From NCBI GenBank assembly GCA_949318235.1, contig OX439127.1:14238324-14302323 (forward strand): a stretch of DNA of 64,000 nt. The letters run 5' to 3'. Under the pieces are notes generated by a model. It made no database searches and had not been told where the DNA came from. It saw only the letters and a list, made by a program, of their open reading frames with translations. A program made the position numbers and the translations under genes. The DNA is from Ecdyonurus torrentis (lineage: Eukaryota > Arthropoda > Insecta > Ephemeroptera > Heptageniidae). Positions 51,332 through 64,000 of the stretch are shown here, in pieces (within the stretch, counting starts at the first letter, position 1; each line of letters starts with the position of its first letter).

Positions 51332-51691
51332 TAACCATAACATTTAAAATAAAAATTGAACAATGCAACGCGGAAAAACAAAACCAATTAAACTTTACAA
51401 TGCTGTGTATTGTATATAGCATTGATTAATGTTTAACACAATGTTGAATAAAAAACATTAGAAAAATATAATTCTTTTTGTCATTCTAAAGAGGTTAAAC
51501 TGTAACTTTATAGTTTAATGTTTCAATTTATGAAATTGCAATTAACTGACAAAGAAAGAGTAATTTTGAGCTAAGGGGATTTATATACAAAAATTGTAAT
51601 TCTAATATACTTGAATAACTTTTGAACCAAAGGGGTGTGATATCATAAGGTGTGGCCTTAGCTGGCACAACTTGGCACACCCATTGCATGC

Positions 51692-51693
<2 letters not shown>
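51332..51693. other. Unassigned AT-rich DNA
   Basis: No gene is recognised. Confidence 0.6.

Positions 51694-51731
<38 letters not shown>
51694..51731. repeat. (GA)n microsatellite
   Basis: 38 bases of (AG)n. Confidence 0.97.
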
Positions 51732-51735
<4 letters not shown>

Positions 51736-52862
51736 GAAACAGATCGATGCATTATACCCCTTATGTTTTTTGCCTACCTGCATGATTATAGAATGTAGCA
51801 ACAAGCATATATTAGCATAATATTCATAAGAAATAATGCTTTCAAAACAAATTAGGTGCAGTAATTAGAAATCAGTGGCATGTAGCTACTAAAAAATATG
51901 ATTAATAAAAATTCAGTTATTATGAACCCAAAAATTCAATGTAAAATATAAACCAAAGGCCACATGAAAGCAATAGTAAAAGAATAAAAAACAATAATCG
52001 TTTCATTAGTAATCTATAGATTACACCGGCTATAAAACTACAAATGTGGGTAACAAACTGATGTTATTAAATATTATAATAATAATGAAACTAAATTATA
52101 ATTAAGAAATATTCAACACAGTATTTAATATTTAAAATTTAAAGTGACAGAAAAAAAAATGATAACGTCATATTTTCTTATCCTTGCAATCTTCTTTTTA
52201 ACTTATTTATTATTCTATGATAATTCTATTTTAGTTTATAGAAACTAATGAAAAATTCAGAGAAAACTAAATTCCAAAACTTATATGGCCCAACTAAGCG
52301 TTCACAGTAGAAAAAAAAAAGTCAACGATCTTTAGTAAATATGTTTCTTTTACAAATATTCCATTCAAGTATATTTCGCACTGGTATGAAATGACAATCT
52401 ATGAAGCCTGTTCTACATAATATGTGACCATAATTATAATTTTAAAAAGTTTTTAAGAATTAAAAATATTTATGAAATTGTATTATTTTCAAAGAAAATA
52501 AAGCAGTTCAAAATAAATTATATCTTATGATCAAGTTTGTATGAATAATGATTTTGCATTAACATTTATACGCTAAGTGTTTGTTTTTTCTTCCTATAGC
52601 CGTAATGTAAAAGAAAGTAAATACGATCATTTTTAATTATACGCTATGTACTCTTTATAACTATAAATTTACACCAAGTATTTGTTTTTCCACTCTAGAA
52701 AATCTTGTTTTGATTGAAGCTGCGAGTAAATTAAAACACAAGTGGTGTGATTTATTTACTCTGTCAGTATAATTGGAATTACGTAAGACTACAAATTTCA
52801 ATTACATCCACACAATTTCTGCTACAGTAAACATGTTAGTTTTCCAATTTAATACGACAGTA
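51732..52862. other. Unassigned AT-rich DNA
   Basis: Two stretches at about 52560-52602 and 52668-52700 look like diverged tandem copies (ACGCTAAGTGTTTGTTTTTT and ACACCAAGTATTTGTTTTTC), both ending in TAG after pyrimidines. No gene is recognised. Confidence 0.55.
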
Positions 52863-52989
<127 letters not shown>

Positions 52990-53141
52990 AACTACTACTA
53001 TTTATTAAAAATATCACAATTACAAAGGGGATTTTCTATATTTCAAAAATTATTCTACAAAATAACCGTGTATAGTGTACACACTTTAAGACACTTCCTT
53101 CCCATAAAATCTTGAAAGTTTTGCCTAATACTTGTGTTTGA

Positions 53142-53178
53142 AGAAGAAGAAGAAGAAGAAAGGAAAAAGAAGAAGAAA
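53142..53178. repeat. (GAA)n tract
   Basis: Interrupted GAA/AAG trinucleotide repeat, purine only on the plus strand. Confidence 0.9.
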
Positions 53179-53268
53179 ACTTTCTTTAGTTTAGGGATTC
53201 CACGTTTAAAGCAAATTAAAAGTAAAATTCATTATGCTTAACGGTATACATACATTATGAAAGGGATT

Positions 53269-53464
53269 ATATCGATCTTGTTGCGAAAAAAAGGCTTATC
53301 TCGTATTTTGTCAGGGTAAGCAAAAGGCCTATCTCGTTTTTTGTCAGTGGAAGCAAAAGGTCTATCTCGAGCGCCATCTCCATAACGTTCGGAAACGAGA
53401 TAGGCCTTTTGCTTACACTGACAAAAAACGAGATAGGCTTTTTTTTCGCAACAAGATCGATATT
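53269..53464. mobile_element. 196-bp hairpin MITE with internal duplication
   Basis: The ends ATATCGATCTTGTTGCGAAA and its inverse continue as inverted repeats for about 68 bases with few mismatches. The left arm contains a second, tandem copy of AAGGCCTATCTCG plus TTTTGTCAG (about 53311-53370), so the CTATCTCG unit is present three times on the left and twice on the right. The short unpaired centre contains GAGCGCCATCTCC. No coding capacity. Confidence 0.85.
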
Positions 53465-53486
53465 TTATACAGTATATATCTGTATA

Positions 53487-53491
<5 letters not shown>

Positions 53492-53570
<79 letters not shown>
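53492..53570. repeat. (TA)n microsatellite
   Basis: About 79 bases of (TA)n, 28 bases from the hairpin MITE. Confidence 0.97.
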
Positions 53571-53571
<1 letters not shown>

Positions 53572-53980
53572 TCGCACTGTGGCTTCTTATATAGGAATAT
53601 TCACGTACTACCATAGTATACTACTACTATTATATACATAGTATAATAGTATAATATCACTTATATCAGTATTGTTTCAGTTAATGGTTTGCTGTTATGA
53701 TATGGTGTATTTGAAGAATGTTTTTCTATTTTAACTTGGATACACTATTACGTACGTAAGTACGTACAATTTGTTGAAAAGTATATCGAGTATTTTGAAT
53801 AAAAAAATTAATATTTTGAAAATTTCATTACTTTCATAACGTATCTATGCTATTTAAAAGCTATTTATGCGTATGCTGTTAACATTATTACGCGTTTTAG
53901 GAAAAAAAAAGTTGTAAATTTTATTTTTATTATTATACCTGAATAATATGTAGTATGTATGTGTGTTTTTCTGTTTTTTA

Positions 53981-53981
<1 letters not shown>
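53571..53981. other. Unassigned AT-rich DNA
   Basis: No gene is recognised. TACGTACGTAAGTACGTA near 53750 is a small palindrome-like motif. Confidence 0.6.

Positions 53982-54068
<87 letters not shown>
53982..54068. repeat. (TA)n microsatellite
   Basis: About 87 bases of (TA)n. Confidence 0.97.
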
Positions 54069-54073
<5 letters not shown>

Positions 54074-55308
54074 CACCAAGTTGTGATTATATGTTAAGTT
54101 ATGTAAAGGGCGGGAATGTAAAGGCAAAGAAGAACGCTATTCTCATAATGTAGCCTAAAAATATAAGATTTTAACTAATTTTTTTATTTTATTTTGAGAG
54201 CGCAGGAGGTGAGATTCATAAATCTTAAATTTGAAAGTGTTGAACTCAGAAAATCATATATTTTATAAATATTTCAGTTAAGAAATCTTGTGTTAATATT
54301 CTTCCATTTATATGATACATCTAATATAATTAAAAAAAGTTATTCTGAGGTAATTTGATCCTAAATTGAATTGCTGTGTGTAACTGTGAGTGCACATAAT
54401 TTTTCAACGAGAAACATTCAGTGTTCTATAATATAATCTAGTGTACCATTCTGCCCCGAACTCCCCTATACATATATTATTTATACTGACTGTTTTAAAA
54501 TCTTACTCGTATTTCGAGTCAATATATTATATGTTTATAACTTTACCGTATTCATGTATTCATATTGCTTTTTGCTGAAATATGATCGATTTTTATTTTA
54601 TGTAAAGTGAGTGAAATAACACTTATCATATAAAAAAATCATTTCTCCCCTCTTTTTTCAAGTTAAAAATAAAGCATCATTTTAAACTTAGTCACGCATT
54701 TTTTTTAATACGTAGCGCATACTATATAATAATACTATAATAATGCATTGTAAATAAATTAAGTAAAATAATAAACAATACATGTTAAATAGCTATATAT
54801 TGCTTTAAATTAAATAATACCAAGAATAATAAATATAAATTTTATTGCCATAATTATATAAAATAAATGTAAGCACATGACAATATAAACTTATTTTTGA
54901 ATTAAGATTTCACATTGCTAAGTAACTGCTATATTACACAATCAACATAACTTTTTTTATGAGAAATTTAGCTCTAAACTACATTCCGTTTGTTATGTGT
55001 ATATTACTGTATTTACCAATTTATGACGGTAGTGCACTTTGAAATAACTGTAGCAATATAAATGTCATTTCAACAAACATTAATTTAAAAGATCATTATT
55101 TATGTTGCATTATTATGTTAAATACTTAAAATTTCATTACTAATAAAATATTTTACAGTGGTATTTTACTGACATTTGTGTATGCATATATATTATTATC
55201 AATTGTTATGTTAGCAATTAATTATTATTTTAATTTAACAAAAAGAAAAAATAAAGTTTTATAACATGGGTGAAACAAGAATTTAGTGTAACGTATCAAC
55301 GTCGAGCT
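54069..55308. other. Unassigned AT-rich DNA
   Basis: No gene, repeat or RNA is recognised. Confidence 0.65.
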
Positions 55309-55470
55309 TTTTTTTTTTTTTTTTTTTTTTTCTTCCAGTTTTTCAGTTTCAGTTTCTTTATTGATCAAAATACCAGTTGGTGCATGTTGATAAAAAAAAA
55401 TACATACACAAATAAATATATAAATAACACTTGCATAATAGAAGTAAATATAATTTAACATTATAAATAA
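55309..55470 (-). mobile_element. Probable LINE 3' tail with poly-A
   Basis: On the minus strand: AATAAAGAAACTGAAACTGA, then AAAACTGGAAGA and about 23 A (the poly-T at 55309-55331 on the plus strand). A polyadenylation signal, CTGAAA repeats and a poly-A tail fit a retroposed 3' end. No coding part is readable. Confidence 0.5.
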
Positions 55471-56793
55471 TATTTTTCTTGTTATAATATCTTGATTTGA
55501 TACAACTCCATAATATCGAATAATGCAGTAATTTTCATATAAAATCACGTGTTTAAATATAAGTATTATCATTTTTATTAAAAATATTGTAATTAGTTGC
55601 TATGTCGCATGCTTAACATTTTCATCCATTTTTTTTTTAAATTTTTTTATTATTATTATTATTATTATTTGCTTTAATTTATGGAAGTTTATTATTTTGC
55701 TTTAAATTTTACAACCAATAATAAAAGAAAATTTTATTGAATTCGTAAATGTTAAAATAATAATAATACGAGTTATTATTTATCTTCAGCATTTGAAAAA
55801 GTGACATTATTTTTTTATGACTTTTAAATTAATTATTGTGTTCTACTAGTCATTATTATAAGTAATTACTTTTTAGTTCAAGTTCAAAATACCATTACAA
55901 ACTGCGATAAATATGTTTTGTTTCAATCTCAATTATTTATTGATGTACCAGCTAAAAGCCTATAATTTTATTTCTATACATATTATATTTATAAATGTTG
56001 CATACCAGAGTGTTATAGCTAATAATATAAATATAGAATCGATATTTGACCTTTCAAATTAAACTACAATACATCCAGACAGCTCACGTCGATAAATTTA
56101 ATAATATGAAATCTAATCTCCTAGTATCGAAGATGCTTACGATTTGAAATTCAACGCTTTTATACTGGAGAATAGAAGTTAACAACTAATTCTTTACAAA
56201 ATCAAACAATATCAACAAGAAAGTTGAGGATTATTTTTTGAAGCTGATATTAAAAGTGATAATATTTCTCGTCAATTTAACTTTTATCTACCACTATTAT
56301 TTTCACAAAGTCAAATATTGAGCTTTATGAAATTATAAATTAATCCAGAACGTGATTTTCCATAACTTATAGGGATCATTCAATTTCTACGGTATATTTG
56401 TGTTTACATTATTATTACTAAGCTAAATATTTTGATAAAAGCTATAGAACCAATCATTGATTGCTTACATATTGATTGATTAAAGATTTGTATTTTTTTT
56501 TTATTAATTTCAATAAATAATAATATTACTCATAAATAAGCAATGAAAAGATATACATCATATTTCCATTTACATTTTTGAAGTAAAATATAGCCCACTT
56601 TTTATTTCTGTTATTAATAAAAAAATCTGAAAAATCATGGTAGCAATAAAAAAGTATATATTACTACCAAAATTTGAAATTTCACAAGAAAATAATACTT
56701 AAAATATTTTTAAATTCAGCTGCTATTGTTTATGTTTGCTCATCGCTACTAGTATAGAAAAATAATATTTTATATACATATAAGTACATAAAT

Positions 56794-56797
<4 letters not shown>
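55471..56797. other. Unassigned AT-rich DNA
   Basis: An (ATT)n stretch lies near 55648-55670. No gene is recognised. Confidence 0.65.

Positions 56798-56880
<83 letters not shown>
56798..56880. repeat. (TA)n microsatellite
   Basis: About 83 bases of (TA)n, followed by a short CA-rich stretch. Confidence 0.97.
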
Positions 56881-56883
<3 letters not shown>

Positions 56884-57469
56884 ACACAAACACACATTTT
56901 TCAATTTTTTTAATTTGTGCAATATGTGTTCTATAATTTTTGTTTTAACCGCACTTAATAATCATCATCGTTCATAATCAAGGTTAATCACTAGTACAGC
57001 AATCTATTTTTAGGAAGTCTATGGTTATATTTATCAAGTATTTCAAGCCAATATATATATTTATTTTCACTCAAGTAAAGAAATTTGCATTTAGCTTTGT
57101 TATTATATACTAAATCTAATCTTTTAGTAAAATTAATTATGTAATGCTGATAAAAGTTCATTGTTATTATTTTACTGTACTCATAATTCTCACATGATAT
57201 GACATTATTCTTTAATTTATTAATCAACAGAGAATAAATTAAATTTTTGTTATAAAAACTCTAAGTAAAAATAATTATTACTTTTGCTAACTCGAGGCAT
57301 GACAGTGTAAAAATAATAGAAACAATGAAAATATAGAATTTTATGAAATGTACTGTACTTAATAAATTTGTAACATATATGCTTATTGTTTACTAAAACT
57401 ATGCAACTACTGTATTTAATATTGATTATATTTTTATTACTATTATTATTTTAAACATAATAATATTAC
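56881..57469. other. Unassigned AT-rich DNA with a minus-strand frame
   Basis: A 78-codon minus frame at 56991-57227 (MINKLKNNVISCENYEYSKI...) has normal-looking amino-acid composition for AT-rich coding DNA, but no family signature. It could be another decayed element or noise. Confidence 0.4.
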
Positions 57470-58020
57470 AAGAATCCAACCAAGGCAAAACCTTATCGGT
57501 CGGTTCAAGTTTATTATTATTATTTATACCTTATAATATCTATTATGTGTCTTTAACTTAATGAAATAAAGACATAAAGAAAAAGTTAAACAAGTATTAT
57601 TATCTGACATTAACAAAATAAACAAAAGAAAGTATTCCAAAAAATATTTTTGTATAATATACCTTTTCATAATTTTTATTATTAAAGTTCTTTAAAATAG
57701 ATGGAATTTGATTCCATAAATTCGGCAATAAGTATTTTTTATTTTAATCTTTCAGTAAATCTATTAACAATTTTAGGTACAAACAAAGGATTGGGTTCTG
57801 CAATTCTTGTATTATACTTATGAACTCTAGATGTACCATGCACTCTGTTTCAAAATAATTCGCACATATGAAAACACATTTAAAAGTTTCCTCAATTGGC
57901 AATATATTAAAATTTTTAAAATACGTAATATCATTATTTAATTTTAATCCTTTTTTCAAAACGTTTAGTATTCTAATTTGCATTGATAAATTTGCATTTA
58001 ACGATAAAAAACATTTCTCT
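57470..58020 (-). pseudogene. LINE reverse transcriptase C-terminal remnant
   Basis: On the minus strand 57990 downward reads IRILNVLKKGLKLN and YFKNFNILPIEETFK, then after a frameshift HKYNTR and NPLFVPKIVNRFTERLK, then after a second shift YLLPNLWNQIPSILKNFN. This order (HxYNTR, NPLxVP, xxLWNxLPxxIK) is typical of LINE ORF2 C-termini. The 3' UTR may run to about 57430 with GAACCGACCGATAAGG. Two or more frameshifts show it is dead. Its sequence is unlike the two other LINE remnants here, so it belongs to a different family. Confidence 0.75.
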
Positions 58021-58357
58021 TTGAAAACAGACTTGAAAACATAATTTAATTAGATTATTAAATTTCTGTACCAGTCTTTGCCATTCATTATAAATTTAAA
58101 TAAATTCAAATTTGTAATTACATTAGACATCAATATTGACAATAATGTATAAATATGAATTATTGGTTTTGTTAATTCTGTTATAGTTCATACAACCCCC
58201 AAATGTTCTTCAAATGTTCTTAAATCATGCAGGTATAAATGTAATGAGAGAAACTTAACTAAATACTAACAAAATGAAATAATATTATATCAGCTTCTAT
58301 AGAGACCTTGCACATCCTTGCGCTTCGTTGCCATGTTTGTGGTGCCTAATGCATTGT
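58021..58357. other. Unassigned AT-rich DNA
   Basis: No gene is recognised; LINE coding sequence further upstream is not readable. Confidence 0.55.
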
Positions 58358-58557
58358 CCAGTATAGGGGAAACGTCATTTATCCTTTTTTTTTCATACAA
58401 AAAAAAGAAAGAGTTTATTTCAATTGAACGAATTTACCCCATATTCTTCGAGCTTATTAGGAGCTACTAGAAATAAGACTTCGATTGAGGTTTAAAGCTT
58501 CTTCTGCTATTAAAAAAAAAGAAAGAAAAGAAAAAAAATGACATTTTTCCTATGCTG
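58358..58557. mobile_element. 200-bp MITE with imperfect TIRs
   Basis: The left end CCAGTATAGGGGAAACGTCA and right end TGACATTTTTCCTATGCTGG are imperfect inverted repeats of about 23 bases. The inside is AT-rich with poly-A/GA runs. No target duplication is clear. Confidence 0.55.
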
Positions 58558-59279
58558 GTCTATGTATTCCTGACCAACAAAATGGAGGCTCTTAAATATG
58601 AGTGCAACCGGTCTATATGTTTATGATAAGACATAGTTGTAATTTTTAATATTACTAATAGATAATCAACTCGATGGGCTTTGCCGTTTTAACTATCCTT
58701 TAAAGCAACTTTCTGTGACTCTGACTAGTCTCTTGTACAATTTTTTTCCTCGATAAATCTCTATTATTATTATAATTCAAGTATAGGTCTATGCTATGTT
58801 AACTTATTTTCAATTATTGAAATATCATTTAACATACTTATAATGTAATTATAAGTTAATATAGTTTCTTACCGAGATAATCCCCATTTAGATGAAAGTG
58901 AGTATGTGTAGGTACTGTACTTTACATTGATTTAGTACACTACAAAGTAAAGGGAAGGAGGACAAAGAACAGCATACTTGCATGCCTAGTATGCTTACTC
59001 CTACGCTGCAAAACTCTTCGTCTCACTTGTTTATTTTCATAGAGCAATTTTTAGAGCACTGTGTGGGCTTTAAGCCAGAAAATTTCACCTCTTTCTACAC
59101 AAATCTCCAGTGAGCAATGCTTCACAGTTGCGCTTCTATAACTTTCTTCTCTTAACAAAATTAAAAATTAGAAAATATAATAAAATTGTAAACATAATTA
59201 AAAGATAAACTTAATTAAAAATGCATTAAATACTGTATGAACTACGAAAAGGGTTTTTACCTTCTTCTTCTTCTTCTTC

Positions 59280-59311
<32 letters not shown>

Positions 59312-59682
59312 ACATGAAAGCAAAAGAACAATACATTAAGCTACCGTCTACGGAAAATCAATAGCATTATTTTTCTTTAATTAAAACGTGCTAAAATGGA
59401 TGTTTTATATTGTGTATTTTGTTTATAAGTAATCAATTTTTAATAACCATATAAACATCAATTTTTTAAATAATAATAGCTTTTCAAAAGCTAAAACGCA
59501 CATAAATTTGATACGTACGTACCTTGTTAAAAAAAATTCAAATGCTTTTATTATTATTATTTTCATTAATAAATAAGATAATATGGTTCTCCATTATTTG
59601 ATATTATCTTGAACTGCATTAAGATAGACTGAAAATAAAAAATTAATATTTTCTTCGTCATCTTTTTCATTCTTCAAATTAA

Positions 59683-59689
<7 letters not shown>
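58558..59689. other. Unassigned AT-rich DNA with (CTT)n/poly-T
   Basis: (CTT)n at 59262-59279 runs into poly-T to 59304. No gene is recognised. Confidence 0.65.
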
Positions 59690-59762
<73 letters not shown>

Positions 59763-59768
59763 ATATAT
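59690..59768. repeat. (TA)n microsatellite
   Basis: About 79 bases of (TA)n with one CTA break near 59760. Confidence 0.97.
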
Positions 59769-60013
59769 AACTTACATACTGATTTGTTTAACAAATGATA
59801 CAAGAGATTGAAAAATAAAACTTAAAATATAAAAACAAACTCACGCCATCGTGTGCAAGAAAACTAAACAGATAAGCTAATTTTTATACTTCTCTTTTAT
59901 TCAATTCAAGCGTGAAACATGTATACACACAAAAAAATGACACACATACACACAAACACCTTTTTTAGCTTTGTGTTTTACTACTTTATTCATTCTACTC
60001 ATGAACAGACCAG

Positions 60014-60137
<124 letters not shown>

Positions 60138-62165
60138 GTATACAAGGTTGTACTGAATCTACCTAATCTTCAAATAAAAGTCGATCTCAATTTTCAATTT
60201 CTCGCTAATATTTTTATAGACTATGTAACGATGTGATTCATATAAAATAAATTAAAACTGTATAAAATTATAAAAAAAAAAATAGACAAATTTAAGGAAA
60301 AAAAACGCCTAATGAATCCTCAGGTGATAAATAAAGATAAGACCTGTTTGAATAGTTAAAAAAAAAACTAATAAAATATGAATATTAAATTAGATGGTTT
60401 AGTTTTCATTTGTTAGTATCATAATTTTTATAATCTTTATATTATTTTAGTAATAATTTTTTCTTGCTTTTATGTTTTTTGTTATTCAAGTCATTCACTT
60501 TTTTAACCACACACCATAGATCTCCTACCCTTCCACTTTCCCTCCCCCCCCCCACAAACATAAATAAATAAATACTATAAAAAAAGAAGCAAAAGATTTT
60601 TTTACGTACACATGTAAAACATAGCTTTATTAAAACGAAGAGTGTAAGTGAACACAAATTTTGTATAGAACCTGATTTGTTAGTTTTATTAAATGCTTGC
60701 TTTTTTATTCCTTTTGTTTTTGTGTAATTCTGCTAGAACAAAGCAGCCATAGGAAAGCAACTCAACTCATTGCTGTTTGAAGTGTAACATAAATTCAATC
60801 TTTAATTCTCTCTCCGTTTCATTATAAGCCGATACAAAAATTACCTTATACAAACTATTAACAACATTTGCTATAGAGGAAATGTTGGTTGTAAAAAAAA
60901 TCTATACAATCCAATACTTTGACCTTTGAGGTATTTCTATCGTTCAAAACAAACAAACAACTTTCGTGAAAGCAATACCATATTTCAGTATTTACACTTG
61001 AATAAAGTTTGCGAGATAAATTCTGTATACGAAACACAGCTTGAAGGGAACAATAATTCTAAACTTTAGTATTTATCATTGTTGTGTAAATAACAAAACT
61101 TATTTTAATGCATATTTTCTGCACCTATTGAGCTATTCTTAATATACATAATACTTTTTATTTTCAAATATATTATTAAATGATAAATTAAATGAAAATA
61201 ATTTTACATCATGTTATTTCAGTTATTTATCAGATTGATACTAAAATCAATATTCTCTATTACTCTTTCTCATAGACATATTATGAAAAAAATATATAAG
61301 TTCCGTGAATTTTGTTTTTCTAAGAATTGTTTTCGTCGTTAAGGAAAAGTCAACGTTAATTTAAAAGTATGAGCAAAGTTGACAGCATGGAATAATGATA
61401 TTAGTTTTCTTAGCTAAAGTATTTGTCAATTTAAAAAAAAAAAATATATATATATAAAAGAAAGCAGACGAGAAACAAAGAAATGTATCGCAACCATCTT
61501 ACTTCTCATTATGTAAATTAAATAATGAGGTAATTTTTATAATTATTTATTTATTTTTACTCATTTTGAATGTATAGATATATTATTTATTATTACTCTC
61601 TCTTAAATCGCCTCATTTTTTTATACGTAGCATAAATATAGCTAACAAAAATGCATGCAAAAGTGTAGAAATAACTATGGTAAATTTGAGTAAACACACA
61701 TGACTCAATAAATAATACTATTTAAATTTGTTAATACGCTTAGTTTTGACATTTTGAAAACATTTTAAGGGGTTGTTGAGAGGTTAGGCATAAGTCAACG
61801 GGAAGGGCGATGTAAAGCAGCATAATCAGTTCATCCATAAATTTTGCCCTTTCTCTATTTGCTTATTTTGTTAAAATATACAGACAGCAAGTTAGTGTTG
61901 GTTGGACCTATAGATAAAATTGAAAACACTCTCCACTCCTGTCAAAGCTTGATTTCGTCGATCCTTTTACCGAAATATTTATTTGGTCAAAATAATTATG
62001 GGCATACACAATAGGCAGATAATCATATTTTATTAGACTATTTGGAACCGTATAAGTAATGAATTTATATTTTATTAGTTTTAATTTATTATTACTCTAT
62101 TGCTATATGCATCTAAAAATGTGTTGATTCATAATATTACCATACATAAATGTAACAAGAACTTT
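60138..62165. other. Unassigned AT-rich DNA
   Basis: About 2 kb. A C-run at 60543-60553 is the only GC feature. No gene is recognised. Confidence 0.65.
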
Positions 62166-62310
62166 TCAAAATATTCAAATTCAAAATATATTTATTCATT
62201 TCTTTCATCCTACAATCACAATATACAGCAAAGTATATCGGCTTAGGTTATTGTATCAGTTGATACAATGAGAAATTATAGGCAATAGGTACACAATTAT
62301 AACACAAACA
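62166..62310 (-). mobile_element. LINE 3' tail, related to the 8674-9524 copy
   Basis: On the minus strand it reads CAATAACCTAAGCCGATATA, then GTAGGATGAAAGAAATGAAT and AAATATATTTTGAATTTGAA. The plus-strand LINE at 8674-9524 ends with the same plan: CAATAACCTAGACTAATGCA, GTTGGATAAAAGAAATGAAT, AAAGAATTTTGAATT. The shared 3' end suggests one family with only the 3' UTR left here. Confidence 0.6.
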
Positions 62311-63080
62311 TCAATATATCACAAACATATATATACATATAGAACAAAATCTTTTAATTATATTTTATTTTAAAAAGTAAAAAACAAATGCATTGTTTAT
62401 TCTGATTCATTATCTTTCATAATGAAGTAATAACATCATAAGTCCCATACTAATTTTTAGAAACACTTAATAGCATTTGTGACAATTTAGCTTTATAAAA
62501 ATGTTTTAGTTTGTGTGGTTTAACTATCATAACAATGAGACTACAAGTGCAATATTCATATATACACTTCAATTAAAAAAAAAAAAAATGAATATTATAT
62601 TGTGTTATTTGAAAGTCATTTTGTCTTGCAATGAAAATGTGTTATTTAAATAGAAATCGCTGTTACGTGTAGTTAAAAATGTTCCCTACAAGCACGCCAC
62701 CCGGTGATTCCCATCAGCAGTAGGTCACGAAACATAGATTTCAAATATTAGACAAGGCAAGCAAAGTACTGTACCAAATAAAAAAATCCTTGACATAGCA
62801 AAAAATAATATTAATAATAAAGTCTGCTTTCTTTCTAGTATATAATAATATAATAAATATTATAGCTATATTAAATGTACTTATTTAAATATTTTCTACC
62901 CCCGCAACTATTATTTGTCATTTCAGCTAAAATATTAAGAAAACTAAAATAAAAGATGTAACATATAAAATTGAATTTGTTTGTCTCAGCTAAATGAAGT
63001 CTTAATATGTATGCTATTGTAAGTAAGAAAAAAATAAAAATCAGGCTAGAGCGGATTGTTTTTTCACCACATCACATGGA

Positions 63081-63084
<4 letters not shown>
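62311..63084. other. Unassigned AT-rich DNA
   Basis: No gene is recognised; the upstream coding part of the LINE above is not readable. Confidence 0.6.

Positions 63085-63174
<90 letters not shown>
63085..63174. repeat. (TA)n microsatellite
   Basis: About 90 bases of (TA)n. Confidence 0.97.
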
Positions 63175-63175
<1 letters not shown>

Positions 63176-63592
63176 TTATGAGTATATTTTCTCCCCTTTT
63201 TCTTACAAATGGGGGTAGAAACTCTTGGATACGGGCCACAGTAATATTAAGGCAGCAATCGTTGCTTGAGTAACTACAAGAAAGCACATAATACGAAACA
63301 TGAAAGTGTATAAGATTCTCATTGTCTGGCAAGTAGCCATGTATGTGGAGAAAAAAAATGTTTGAAAACTTGAAAAGGGGATCCAAAACAGTGCGTTAGA
63401 GAAAAGAATATAAATATATAATTCTATGGATTCGTAATGATCCATAGCAACTTGGATAAATTATAAATCAAGCATTTTTAACTCGTTTTGCAACTTTTAT
63501 ACTTTTTGGTGACTTTGGTTTACAATTTTTTGACAGTCAATGGCATCAGAGCATTTTTGAATCAGAATTATTAATATAATATATAATAATAG

Positions 63593-63593
<1 letters not shown>
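63175..63593. other. Unassigned AT-rich DNA
   Basis: A slightly GC-richer stretch at 63185-63400 carries overlapping frames on the minus strand (about 80-100 codons) without a family signature. Confidence 0.5.

Positions 63594-63673
<80 letters not shown>
63594..63673. repeat. (TA)n microsatellite
   Basis: About 80 bases of (TA)n. Confidence 0.97.
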
Positions 63674-63677
<4 letters not shown>

Positions 63678-64000
63678 ACAGTTAGAACATCAAAAGGAAA
63701 GGTATAATCGATCAATTTAAAGGTTCTATTGTATAAAAAATGCACTATGTACGAAGAAAATGTGTCAATTAAATACGGAATACATAGAAGAAATATTTTA
63801 TTTCAATGCTTTTTCTTCCGTTGAATAGTCACCGTTCCGTTATTAATAATTATACATTATTTTAAGCATATTTTATGAAAGAGAGAGAGAGAGAGAGTCA
63901 TTATATATATAATATATAAATATATAATATATTGTTAGACCGAGAGAGAGTTCAACTAGTTTTTGGGTTTCCATCATTATAATTAATTTCTGCCTGGTTT
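63674..64000. other. Unassigned AT-rich DNA with short (GA)n
   Basis: A short (GA)n at 63880-63897 and interrupted TA at 63902-63932. No gene is recognised to the window end. Confidence 0.65.

Overview
The window looks like metazoan nuclear DNA, most likely from an arthropod. A crustacean is my best guess, and a weak one. The reasons are the strong AT bias, no prokaryotic gene structure, a very high density of simple repeats ((TA)n, (GA)n, (CA)n, (CTTT)n, (ACAGT)n and homopolymers), and decayed mobile-element copies from several classes: LINEs, tRNA-headed SINEs, TIR transposons and MITEs. I found no host protein-coding gene that I would defend. Nearly all long open frames are readings of microsatellites (YIYIYI, LSFF, VLYCT and similar).

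Layout. Positions 1-9.5 kb hold scattered microsatellites, two copies of a TTAA-ended MITE (family M, 3657-4002 and 4834-5159), the first, truncated copy of a ~1 kb interspersed repeat (repeat A, 5167-6136), a near-perfect 140-bp palindrome (6233-6372), a 1.8-kb element with ~245-bp inverted termini that carry arrays of an AACGCGTT motif (6767-8567), and a LINE reverse-transcriptase C-terminal fragment (8674-9524). From 9.5 to 22 kb the DNA is mostly AT-rich and unassigned, with SSR arrays, one more family M copy (21265-21607) and one weak micro-exon candidate (14782-14819). From 22.5 to 26 kb lies a nest of elements: a TIR element (22603-24055) with a GC-rich retroelement-like insert, a related short element (24089-24863) that holds a 390-bp SINE bounded by perfect 13-bp target-site duplications, and repeat A copy 2. 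Then come a 571-bp (CTTT)n array and a 517-bp (ACAGT)n array, the latter preceded by two hairpins.

From 29 to 42 kb there is one candidate spliced non-coding exon on the minus strand (29622-29725), the fourth family M copy, long AT-rich stretches, a CpG-rich island with a consensus CRE (36890-37345; the best candidate for a host promoter or first exon), a short derivative of the AACGCGTT element (38607-38886) and a palindromic MITE (40748-40955). From 41.9 to 45.1 kb are a second LINE fragment on the minus strand, a tRNA-like SINE head, and repeat A copy 3 bracketed by inverted copies of the SINE leader. From 47 to 64 kb are several (GA)n, (CA)n and (TA)n arrays, the second SINE copy, four more TIR or hairpin elements (49980-50141, 50224-50591, 53269-53464, 58358-58557), and a third LINE fragment (57470-58020, minus).

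The window therefore reads as intergenic or deep intronic DNA shaped by transposable elements and microsatellite expansion. Many TIR elements sit inside or beside (TA)n tracts. Nothing here forms an operon or pathway. The points of interest are element structure, nesting order and dispersed regulatory-like motifs. Family assignments come from reading the sequence by eye; no database was searched.
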